Source: Flavobacterium pectinovorum
Lineage (GTDB): Bacteria > Bacteroidota > Bacteroidia > Flavobacteriales > Flavobacteriaceae
Length of the DNA stretch: 64,000 bases
Assembly: GCF_022802975.1 (NCBI RefSeq)
Contig: NZ_JAFEVZ010000002.1
Coordinates: 186,001 to 250,000 of the forward strand
Direction: 5' to 3'
In this document: positions 56,925 through 64,000 of the stretch, piece by piece
Numbering within the stretch: position 1 is the stretch's first letter
How the letters are laid out: each line of letters begins with the position of its first letter
Made by a program: the position numbers and the translations under genes
Notes under the pieces: model-generated
Databases searched by the model: none
What the model was told of the DNA's origin: nothing
Seen by the model: the letters and a program-made list of their open reading frames with translations, nothing else

Positions 56925-58211
56925 TTGAAAGATATTATATTAAAAGCCGAAAATATTTCTAAACAATACCGTTTAGGGCAAGTCGGTACCGGAACTTTGA
57001 GCCATGACCTGAACCGTTGGTGGCATCAGATTCGGGGCAAGGAAAATCCATATTTAAAGATAGGAGATACCAATGACCGATCTACGAAAGGGAATTCAGA
57101 TTATGTCTGGGCTTTACAGGATATAAATTTTGAAGTGGAGCGTGGAGAAGTATTGGGTATTATTGGTAAAAACGGAGCAGGAAAATCGACACTCTTAAAA
57201 ATTTTATCCAAAGTTACAGCTCCAACAACAGGAACTATTAAATCAAGAGGACGTATAGCTTCTCTTTTAGAAGTTGGTACAGGATTCAACGGAGAAATGA
57301 CCGGTCGGGAAAATATTTTCTTAAACGGGGCTATTTTGGGAATGACAAAAAAAGAAATCGCCTCAAAATTAGATGAGATTATAGAATTTTCAGGATGTGA
57401 ACGTTATATTGATACACCCGTAAAAAGATACAGTTCAGGAATGACTGTTCGTCTCGCCTTTGCTGTAGCTGCTTTTTTAGAGCCTGAAATCTTGGTTATA
57501 GATGAGGTTTTGGCTGTGGGTGATGCTGAGTTTCAAAAAAAAGCTATTGGAAAGATGCAGGATATTTCTAAAGGTGAAGGGAGAACTGTTTTGTTTGTGA
57601 GTCATAATATGGCGGCGGTTAAGAGTTTGTGTACGAGGGGGATAGTTATGGAACATGGAAAGGTTGTTTTTGATGGAGGAATTGAAGGTGCTTTGAATTC
57701 GTATTTAATAAATTTTGATAGCTTTAATTCAAAAAAAATATTTGAAATAGAAGATAGAAGCGGAAATGGTAAAACTTTATTTTATGATTTTTTTATTGAA
57801 AATAAATATGGCAATCGAATTGATAAAATACTTACTGGGGATTCAATAAATTTGGTTTTTATATTAAAGGTTAATGAAGAATCTAAAAGAATTAACCTTG
57901 GGTTTTCTTTACATAATCAGTATGAAGATATATTAACTTATTTGTATAGTGATTTTCAGGATATATGTTTTACCGGAAATAGACAAGATTTATTAAGAGT
58001 TAGTTGTAAAATAAATGAATTTCCATTAAATGATGGTAATATCATTATAAAAGGTAGAATTGAAGTTGATGGAGTTGAATCAGATTGGCTAAGAGAACCC
58101 ATAGCAATAATTGATATTGAAAATGGGGATTTTTATGGTACAGGGAGAGTAAGTGAATTAAATACTCCATTTTTAATAAAAGGTATATGGGAATTATCAA
58201 AAGAATTATAA
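56925..58211 (+). CDS. wzt: Polysaccharide ABC transporter ATPase with C-terminal carbohydrate-binding domain (Wzt)
   Basis: 428 residues. N-terminal ABC domain: Walker A GIIGKNGAGKSTLLKI, signature SSGMTVRLAFAVAA, Walker B ILVIDEVLAVGDAEFQKK, H-loop FVSHNMAAVKSL. From about 265 a Wzt C-terminal domain follows (ENKYGNRIDKILTGDSINLV), which in O9a/O8-type systems recognises the capped end of the cargo glycan. The start must be TTG at 56925, because the conserved ABC fold begins within a few residues. It overlaps the FkbM gene by 25 bp. Confidence 0.94.
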   Translation: MKDIILKAENISKQYRLGQVGTGTLSHDLNRWWHQIRGKENPYLKIGDTNDRSTKGNSDYVWALQDINFEVERGEVLGIIGKNGAGKSTLLKILSKVTAPTTGTIKSRGRIASLLEVGTGFNGEMTGRENIFLNGAILGMTKKEIASKLDEIIEFSGCERYIDTPVKRYSSGMTVRLAFAVAAFLEPEILVIDEVLAVGDAEFQKKAIGKMQDISKGEGRTVLFVSHNMAAVKSLCTRGIVMEHGKVVFDGGIEGALNSYLINFDSFNSKKIFEIEDRSGNGKTLFYDFFIENKYGNRIDKILTGDSINLVFILKVNEESKRINLGFSLHNQYEDILTYLYSDFQDICFTGNRQDLLRVSCKINEFPLNDGNIIIKGRIEVDGVESDWLREPIAIIDIENGDFYGTGRVSELNTPFLIKGIWELSKEL

Positions 58212-58891
58212 AGAAATATTTCTACAATAAAAACAAAACAAATACTAGTGATTTTTCTTATAAAGCTTATTCTCAAGAAGGAGAAGATATTCTTTTGACA
58301 AGGATTTTTGAAGGCAAAAAGGATGGTTTTTATTTGGATATTGGAGCACATCATCCTAAACGATTTTCAAATACTTATCTGTTTTATAAAAAAGGTTGGA
58401 GAGGTATTAATATCGATCCAATGCCTGGAATAATGAAGGAGTTTGAGAAAATGCGTCCCAGAGATATTAATTTAGAAATTGGAATTTCAAAACAAGAACA
58501 AATTTTGACATATTATATTTTTAATGAACCTGCTCTTAATACTTTTAATTGTGAGGAAGCAAAACTAAAGGATGGTATTAATGAAGGTCAATTTTATATT
58601 ATTGATAGGAAGGAAATCAGAACATATCCATTGGCTAAAATTTTAGAAGAACATATTGAAGGTTCTCAAGAGATTGATTTTTTTAGTATTGATGTTGAGG
58701 GGTTAGATTTAGATGTTTTAAAATCAAATAATTGGGTTAAATACAAGCCTAAATACATTTTGATAGAGGAATTAAGAACTTCGATTGATTGTATTATAAG
58801 GGAAAGCGAAATTTATTCATATTTGAGTCAATATAATTATTCGTTAATGTATAGGACATATAATACTTCAATATATAAAATAAATGACTAG
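58187..58891 (+). CDS. FkbM-family methyltransferase
   Basis: 234 residues. SAM-binding Rossmann core: GFYLDIGAHHPKRFSNTYLF (motif I), GINIDPMPGIMKEF, and IDFFSIDVEGLDLDVLKSNN, the diagnostic FkbM segment. The family O-methylates sugars or lipids. It starts within the last codons of wzt. A methyltransferase right after Wzt with its C-terminal domain recalls the terminal-methyl capping used to end polymers in ABC-exported O antigens, though this is inference. Confidence 0.85.
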   Translation: MGIIKRIIKKYFYNKNKTNTSDFSYKAYSQEGEDILLTRIFEGKKDGFYLDIGAHHPKRFSNTYLFYKKGWRGINIDPMPGIMKEFEKMRPRDINLEIGISKQEQILTYYIFNEPALNTFNCEEAKLKDGINEGQFYIIDRKEIRTYPLAKILEEHIEGSQEIDFFSIDVEGLDLDVLKSNNWVKYKPKYILIEELRTSIDCIIRESEIYSYLSQYNYSLMYRTYNTSIYKIND

Positions 58892-59849
58892 CCATTCTCC
58901 AATAGTCCTTTTTACATATAATCGTCCATGGCATACTCAGCAAGTATTGAATTCCCTTGCCCAAAATCAAGAGGCTAAGGATAGCATTCTTTATGTTTAC
59001 TGTGACGGTGCAAAAATAAATGCGGCTGATGAGGATTTGTTGAAAATAGAAGAAGTTAGAGACTTAGTTATTGTAGAAAACAGATTTAAGGAAGTAATAA
59101 TTAAAATTCAACCAAAAAATAAAGGCTTAGCCAATTCGATTATTGAAGGGGTTACCGAAGTTGTAAATAATCATGGAAAGGTTATTGTTTTGGAGGATGA
59201 TTTAATTGTATCGCCTTATTTTTTGGCATACATGAATGATTCATTAGATCGATATAAGAATAATTTGAAAGTTGGTCAAATTGGAGCATGCAATTTTTTT
59301 GGATGTGGAAAAAAATTTCCAGATTATTTTTTTGTCCCATTGCCGGATTGTTGGGGATGGGCAACTTGGAAAGACAGATGGCAAGATTTTAATCCAAATG
59401 TTGACGAATTGGTAAAACAATTGGAGAAGGATGTAGCTAAAAAGCATATTTTTAATGTTTACGGATCGTATAATTTTATGAATATGTTAAATTCGCAAAA
59501 ACAAGGAAAAGTAGATTCGTGGGCGATACGCTGGCAGGCAGTTTGTGTTTTAAAAGGATGGTTAACACTTTATCCCAATCCTTCGATGACTAATCATATC
59601 GAGTCTATGGAGGCAACACATGCAAATATGAATATTACTCCTCCAATGATATTTTCAGCTCCTAATTTTTTCACGATTGAAGTCGAAGAAATTGATAAAG
59701 TAATTAAAGCATTTAAATTAGGATATTCTGGAAAAGGAGATTATTATGGTAAAGAAAAAAAAGAATTAGTAATCAAGAAAATAAAAAGAATAATAAAATT
59801 GTTTATACCACCGATTATTTTTGTTATTTGGAAAAAAATTATAAAATGA
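58884..59849 (+). CDS. Glycosyltransferase family 2, sugar-transferase of WcaA-like type
   Basis: 321 residues. PIVLFTYNRPWHTQQVLNSL at the N-terminus, then YVYCDGAKINAADED, NKGLANSIIEGVTEVVNNHG, and VLEDDLIVSPYFLAYMND with the metal-binding EDD. WGWATWKDRWQDF is a characteristic block of this group. It overlaps the FkbM gene by 8 bp and the next gene by an ATGA. Specificity cannot be inferred. The end is a basic segment with a short hydrophobic stretch. Confidence 0.82.
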   Translation: MTSHSPIVLFTYNRPWHTQQVLNSLAQNQEAKDSILYVYCDGAKINAADEDLLKIEEVRDLVIVENRFKEVIIKIQPKNKGLANSIIEGVTEVVNNHGKVIVLEDDLIVSPYFLAYMNDSLDRYKNNLKVGQIGACNFFGCGKKFPDYFFVPLPDCWGWATWKDRWQDFNPNVDELVKQLEKDVAKKHIFNVYGSYNFMNMLNSQKQGKVDSWAIRWQAVCVLKGWLTLYPNPSMTNHIESMEATHANMNITPPMIFSAPNFFTIEVEEIDKVIKAFKLGYSGKGDYYGKEKKELVIKKIKRIIKLFIPPIIFVIWKKIIK

Positions 59850-60274
59850 TAGAAAATATTCAACATAATAATCTTTTACTCGCCATCATCATTCGATCGG
59901 AATACAAAAAAGAAGGAATTGAGTTTTTTACCAATGATAATGATTCGCAACAACTGGGCTATATGAACAGACCCGAAGGTTATGTCATTGCGCCACACCG
60001 TCATAATTTGGTACCTCGTGAAGTACATTTGACACAAGAGGTACTTCTTATAAAAAGCGGCAAAGTCCGGGTTGATTTTTATGACAATGAGCAAAATTAT
60101 ATACAAAGTGCAGTTTTAGAAAAAGGAGATGTAATCTTACTTTCTGATGGCGGTCATGGATTTCAGATGCTTGAGAAGTCGGAAATGATTGAGGTTAAAC
60201 AAGGCCCCTATTGTGGAGATAGAGATAAAATTAGATTTACTCCGGTGGATGATAGCGAGTTGAAAATAAAATAA
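59846..60274 (+). CDS. Cupin-fold protein of the surface-polysaccharide cluster
   Basis: 142 residues. Hydrophobic beta-rich with HRHNLVPREVHLTQEVLLIK (His and Glu in cupin motif-1 positions), GKVRVDFYDNEQ and KGDVILLSDGGHGFQMLE (cupin motif 2). No assigned reaction; WbuC-like and sugar-modifying cupins are the nearest idea. ATG 59846 overlaps the preceding stop as ATGA; an earlier in-frame TTG is rejected. It heads a tight trio with the methyltransferase and aminotransferase that follow, so all three probably modify one sugar. Confidence 0.65.
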   Translation: MIENIQHNNLLLAIIIRSEYKKEGIEFFTNDNDSQQLGYMNRPEGYVIAPHRHNLVPREVHLTQEVLLIKSGKVRVDFYDNEQNYIQSAVLEKGDVILLSDGGHGFQMLEKSEMIEVKQGPYCGDRDKIRFTPVDDSELKIK

Positions 60275-60275
60275 A

Positions 60276-61025
60276 ATGGCAAATTTTCTGAATTACAGTA
60301 AGTATTACGATCTGCTTTATAAAGATAAAAACTATAAAGAGGAAACCAATTATATTACCCAGACTTTAAAAGAGTTGAACCCCTCTGTCAAAGACATATT
60401 AGAATTGGGTTCAGGAAGTGGTTCCCATGCTTATTTTTTATCCCAAAACGGATTTAGTATAACTGGCATTGAACGAAGCCAAAGTATGGTGCAGGAATCC
60501 TTGCAAAAAGAAATTCCTAATTTTGAACCTATTCAGGCTGATATAACAGATTTTGAATTGAATCAGCAATTTGATGCTGTGATTTCTATTTTTCATGTAA
60601 TCAGTTATTTAACCAATAATGACTCTTTGATTGATTGTTTGCAACTGGTTCATAAACATTTAAAACCGAAAGGAATATTTTTGTTCGATTTTTGGTACAC
60701 GCCCGCAGTATACAGTTTAAAACCTGAAACCAGAATTCGAAGACTGGAAGACGAATCTATTTCGGTTGTACGTATAGCAGAATCTACGATTCATACTCAA
60801 ACTAATGTGGTCGATGTAAATTTTGAAGTTCATATTCAGGATAAGCAAACCTTGCAGACTCAGGTTTTAAAAGAATTACATCCAATGCGTCATTTTTCTA
60901 TTCCTGAATTAGAATTATTGGCAAGATTGACTGGTTTTGAAATTGTTAAATCAGAAGAATTTTTAACAAAAAGTAAGCCTTCAGATACAACTTGGGGGGT
61001 TTGCTTAATTTTAAGAAAAAAATAA
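60276..61025 (+). CDS. Class I SAM-dependent methyltransferase
   Basis: 249 residues. YYDLLYKDKNYKEETNYITQ is the lead of the DesVI/N-methyltransferase group, DILELGSGSGSHAYFLSQNG is motif I, and VISIFHVISYLTNND and HLKPKGIFLFDFWYTP are motifs II and III. Placed 1 bp after the cupin stop and abutting the aminotransferase, it likely N-methylates an amino sugar, or O-methylates it. The DesVI-like similarity is an impression from motifs. Confidence 0.8.
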   Translation: MANFLNYSKYYDLLYKDKNYKEETNYITQTLKELNPSVKDILELGSGSGSHAYFLSQNGFSITGIERSQSMVQESLQKEIPNFEPIQADITDFELNQQFDAVISIFHVISYLTNNDSLIDCLQLVHKHLKPKGIFLFDFWYTPAVYSLKPETRIRRLEDESISVVRIAESTIHTQTNVVDVNFEVHIQDKQTLQTQVLKELHPMRHFSIPELELLARLTGFEIVKSEEFLTKSKPSDTTWGVCLILRKK

Positions 61026-62120
61026 ATGATACCAGTAAATACTCCTTTATTGTCCGGAAATGAATTGAAATATGTTTCGGAATGTATTGAAACAGGCTGG
61101 ATTTCATCAGAAGGACCTTTTATTTCCCGATTTGAAACCCAATTTGCCCAATATGTAAATAGGAGGCACGGAATAGCTGTAGCCAATGGATCTGCGGCCT
61201 TAGATATTGCGGTAAAAGGGTTAGGCATAGGAACAGGTGATGAGGTTATAATGCCCTCTTTTACTATTATTTCTCCGGCACAATCTGTTGTAACAGCGGG
61301 AGCAACACCCGTTTTGGTTGATAGTGACCCGGTTACCTGGAACATGGATGTAAGCCAAATCGAAGCAAAAATTACTTCTAAAACTAAAGCAATACTTGTC
61401 GTGCACATTTACGGGTTACCAGTCGATATGGATCCCGTTTTGGCATTATGTGAGAAGTATAATTTAAAATTGATTGAAGATGCAGCCGAAATGCACGGAC
61501 AAACCTATAAAGGTAAAATGTGTGGTAGTTTTGGAGATATCAGTATTTTTAGTTTTTACCCAAATAAGCATATCACAACAGGAGAAGGAGGAATGCTGGT
61601 TTGTAACGATGAAAATCTTGTTGAACAGTGCAAAAAACTCCGCAATTTAGCATTCGAACCTAAAGGGAGACGATTTATTCATCATGAACTTGGCTGGAAT
61701 TACAGGATGACTAATCTGCAAGCTGCTTTAGGAGTAGCCCAATTGGAAAAAATAGAGTATCATATTCAAAGAAAAAGAGAAATAGGTACCTCTTACAGTC
61801 AAAAGCTAAAAAAACTGGCAGGCTTTCAACTTCCATTAGAGAAAACAGATTATGCTGAAAATATTTATTGGGTTTTTGGTTTGGTAGCCGATAGTGAAGA
61901 GCAGCAAGAAGCAATGGTAAAAAAACTGGCAGAGGCAAAAATAGGGACACGTCCTTTTTTTTGGTGTATGCACGAGCAACCGGTTTTTAAAAAAATGGGA
62001 TTGTTCGAAAATGAAACTTATCCTGTTGCCGAAAAATTAGCCCGAAATGGATTTTATATCCCAAGTGGTTTAGGGTTAAGCGATGAAGATATTGATAAAG
62101 TAGTATCTGCAATAATCTAA
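61026..62120 (+). CDS. DegT-family aminotransferase, perosamine-synthase-like
   Basis: 364 residues. MIPVNTPLLSGNELKYVSEC, IETGWISSEGPFISRFETQF, VANGSAALDIAVKGLGIGTG and the PLP Lys K181 in SFYPNKHITTGEGG. The pattern is close to GDP-perosamine synthase and related C4-aminotransferases. With manC in the same locus, GDP-4-keto-6-deoxymannose would be the expected substrate, but no GDP-mannose 4,6-dehydratase is in the window. Directly after the methyltransferase gene. Confidence 0.86.
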   Translation: MIPVNTPLLSGNELKYVSECIETGWISSEGPFISRFETQFAQYVNRRHGIAVANGSAALDIAVKGLGIGTGDEVIMPSFTIISPAQSVVTAGATPVLVDSDPVTWNMDVSQIEAKITSKTKAILVVHIYGLPVDMDPVLALCEKYNLKLIEDAAEMHGQTYKGKMCGSFGDISIFSFYPNKHITTGEGGMLVCNDENLVEQCKKLRNLAFEPKGRRFIHHELGWNYRMTNLQAALGVAQLEKIEYHIQRKREIGTSYSQKLKKLAGFQLPLEKTDYAENIYWVFGLVADSEEQQEAMVKKLAEAKIGTRPFFWCMHEQPVFKKMGLFENETYPVAEKLARNGFYIPSGLGLSDEDIDKVVSAII

Positions 62121-62127
62121 AGAATTA

Positions 62128-63396
62128 ATGTCAAAAAAAATTGGAATAATATTCTGGGATGGTTGGCTAGGTGTTGCACCTACACTAATATCGATAATTG
62201 AATATTTTGCTGAAAAAAATAATGAGGTTTTTGTTTATCTAAGGGATGATGATGAGTTCGATTTGTCAATTATAGAAACTTTCGATCAGGAAAAAGTTAC
62301 GGTTTGTAGAATTCCTTCAAAAGGTAATTTTTTACAAAAGAAAATGATACACACTTTTGCAAGGATTCTGGTAAAAGTTAAAAATTGGCATTTGATTTCG
62401 GTAGAAAGATGTGATCAGATTTTATACAATTTAGAACAACTAAAATCATACCTTGATATAAGTAACTTTTCTAAACAAATACAAAAGAAACAAGAGAAAT
62501 CTTTTGATTTGACATTTTGCGTTGATACTCTGGGGCTTTTTGTACATAAAAAAAGTAGAATGAAATCGGAGAAAATAATAAATCTGTCATTAGAGTTATT
62601 ATATGATTTAAAGGGCAATAAAGAATGGCTAAATAAACTCATTAAGAAAAATGAAAGAGAATATTTAAAATCAAAAGTTCTTTTTACTCTTATTCAAGAT
62701 ACATTTAGATGGCAAGCTTATAAGAAAATTAATAATATTGAGCATGACCGTTTTTTATTATTGCCAAATTCTACCAGAAAAAGTTCAGTAAATGATAAAA
62801 TACAAAAAAGTGATTTTTTCTATAAAAAATTTAATTTAGATTCTGAAACTACAATAGTTTTATCGGCAGGTATGATTTGCGATGAAGTATGCAGTTATGA
62901 AATTGCACAAGCAGCAGGAGATTATAATTTTAAAAGCAAGACAAAAATTATATTTCATAATAGAATAAAGAATGATAGAATTGGTCAGTCCTATCTGGAA
63001 AATGTTAGAGTTGCAGGAAAAGATAATCTCTGTTTATCATTAGATCCGGTAGCATTTTCAGAATTGCATAAGATTTTTAATTCAGCCCATATTGGTTTAG
63101 TTATCTATAAAACAGATAATATAGATGAGAATTTTAATTCAATTGGTGCTGCTTCGGGCAAATTATACCAATACATAAAATATGGTTTACCAATAATAGT
63201 TTCAAAATTAGAAGGTTTAGAGAAAATTGTTGAAGATCATAATATAGGCATAACTGTAAATAGTCCAATTGAAATCCCCATTGCAATAGAGAAAATTATC
63301 ACAAATTATCAATATTACAGTAACAATGCACGGATGGCATTTGAAAAAAAACTAAATATAGATTTCTTTTTGGATGATATTTATAAAAAAATTTGA
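62128..63396 (+). CDS. GT-B-type glycosyltransferase, family uncertain
   Basis: 422 residues. N-terminal KKIGIIFWDGWLGVAPTLIS suggests a GT-B Rossmann domain, and the C-terminal GAASGKLYQYIKYGLPIIVS and LEKIVEDHNIGITVNSPIE match the donor-site region of GT1/GT4 proteins. The E(x7)E motif is not clear. Starts 8 bp after the aminotransferase. The central part is Lys-rich and less conserved. It probably adds a sugar to the ABC-exported glycan. Confidence 0.72.
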   Translation: MSKKIGIIFWDGWLGVAPTLISIIEYFAEKNNEVFVYLRDDDEFDLSIIETFDQEKVTVCRIPSKGNFLQKKMIHTFARILVKVKNWHLISVERCDQILYNLEQLKSYLDISNFSKQIQKKQEKSFDLTFCVDTLGLFVHKKSRMKSEKIINLSLELLYDLKGNKEWLNKLIKKNEREYLKSKVLFTLIQDTFRWQAYKKINNIEHDRFLLLPNSTRKSSVNDKIQKSDFFYKKFNLDSETTIVLSAGMICDEVCSYEIAQAAGDYNFKSKTKIIFHNRIKNDRIGQSYLENVRVAGKDNLCLSLDPVAFSELHKIFNSAHIGLVIYKTDNIDENFNSIGAASGKLYQYIKYGLPIIVSKLEGLEKIVEDHNIGITVNSPIEIPIAIEKIITNYQYYSNNARMAFEKKLNIDFFLDDIYKKI

Positions 63397-63484
63397 ATTT
63401 ACCCCTGGAGATTTTGAATTTTAAAACGTATTTTTTGTTCAAAATACCAAAAATTGATACGTATCATTAAAGGAATTAATTAAA

Positions 63485-64000
63485 ATGAATTATCCCAAAA
63501 TATCAATCGTAACACCAAATTTTAACGGAGGAGAATATTTAGAACAAACCATTCAATCGGTTTTATCTCAAAATTATCCTAATTTAGAATACATTGTTAT
63601 TGATGGGGGCAGTACAGACAATTCAATTGCTATAATTAAAAAATATGAAAACCAATTGGCCTATTGGATAAGTGAACCGGATAACGGTCTTTATGAAGCA
63701 GTCCAAAAAGGCTTTGACAAATCTACCGGTGAAATTATGGCCTGGATCAATTCAGACGATTTGTATCATCCAAAAGCTTTTTTTACAGTAGCAGAAATAT
63801 TTAACCTGAAAGGTGTAAACTGGCTGCAGGGAGTTCCGTCTACTTTAGATGAAATGGGAAGGACAATAGCTGTCAGTAAAGTCAAAAGATGGTCTAAGCT
63901 GAATTATTATTTAGGAAATTTTCATTGGATTCAACAGGAATCTGTTTTTTGGAGACGGTCTTTGTGGAATATCTCCGGAGCAAAATTGGATACTGAAATG
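63485..64000 (+). CDS. Glycosyltransferase family 2, N-terminal part (cut by window end)
   Basis: The first 172 residues. KISIVTPNFNGGEYLEQTIQ, VIDGGSTDNSIAIIKKYE (the DGGSTD site), EPDNGLYEAVQKGFDKSTGE, and MAWINSDDLYHPKAFFTVAE with the metal-binding DD. This is the WcaA-like class with the GGSTD and DNGLYEA blocks, common in exopolysaccharide clusters. It starts 88 bp after the previous gene; the gap holds a 12-bp palindrome TGATACGTATCA (63455-63466). Confidence 0.88.
   Translation, partial: MNYPKISIVTPNFNGGEYLEQTIQSVLSQNYPNLEYIVIDGGSTDNSIAIIKKYENQLAYWISEPDNGLYEAVQKGFDKSTGEIMAWINSDDLYHPKAFFTVAEIFNLKGVNWLQGVPSTLDEMGRTIAVSKVKRWSKLNYYLGNFHWIQQESVFWRRSLWNISGAKLDTEM

Noticed and set aside
60890..61408. 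A 172-codon minus-strand open frame under the methyltransferase and aminotransferase genes
   Set aside because: Antisense shadow of clear plus-strand genes, with no recognisable domain.
63455..63466. TGATACGTATCA palindrome before the last glycosyltransferase
   Set aside because: A 12-bp dyad could be an operator but there is one copy only and no regulator nearby, so it is recorded only in the adjacent gene entry.

Overview
The window looks like chromosomal DNA of a Flavobacterium-like member of the Bacteroidota. The signs are low GC, a SusC/RagA-type receptor, the rpsL-rpsG-fusA-rpsJ string without tuf, start codons mostly without Shine-Dalgarno sequences, and five promoters fitting the Bacteroidota pattern TTG-N19/20-TAnnTTTG (upstream of rpsL, rplC, rpsH, carA and tviB).

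Layout. (1) 1-2721, minus strand: the N-terminal part of a SusC-type receptor, and an Omp85-like barrel protein divergent from rpsL. (2) 2889-20355: an almost uninterrupted ribosomal supercluster made of str (rpsL-rpsG-fusA-rpsJ), a terminator, a long gap, then S10 + spc + alpha (rplC to rplQ, with secY, infA, rpmJ and rpoA). It has a new promoter and structured leader before rplC, an internal promoter plus hairpin before rpsH, a paired leader before rpsD and a hairpin before rplQ. (3) 20606-28594: housekeeping genes (carA, eno, gltA, two pentein-fold hydrolases including ctlX, marC, a CoA-binding protein, recR), most ended by clean hairpin terminators. Two of the three heptad-periodic palindromes and a REP-like palindrome lie here; the third palindrome is between infA and rpmJ. 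(4) 28665-64000: a cell-surface polysaccharide locus that continues past the window end.

Polysaccharide locus. The first transcription unit has an OPX lipoprotein, a Wzc-type tyrosine kinase, a TviC/WbpP-type UDP-GlcNAc 4-epimerase, a eukaryote-like UDP-glucose dehydrogenase and a UpxY-type NusG paralogue, ended by a terminator. A new promoter then drives a TviB-type dehydrogenase, manC, rfbB, a six-SLBB OPX protein, a Wzz-like protein, and a very AT-rich cassette of flippase, EpsG-like polymerase and glycosyltransferases. After that come a WecA/WbpL-type initiating transferase, a WxcM/FdtA-like cupin, a sugar aminotransferase, rfbC-rfbD-rfbA and a PglF/WbpM-type 4,6-dehydratase. The last part is a separate ABC export pair (Wzm/Wzt with C-terminal cargo domain), an FkbM methyltransferase, glycosyltransferases and a cupin/methyltransferase/aminotransferase trio. 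Predicted sugar donors are UDP-GlcA, UDP-GalNAcA, GDP-Man, dTDP-L-Rha and one or more amino-deoxysugars. Two export routes (Wzx/Wzy and Wzm/Wzt) and two OPX/PCP sets suggest at least two glycans or a composite one.

The most interesting unexplained signals are the three intergenic palindromes built from 7-bp units, the r-protein leader structures, and the placement of the NusG paralogue right before a terminator/promoter boundary. No rRNA, tRNA, CRISPR array or insertion sequence was seen.
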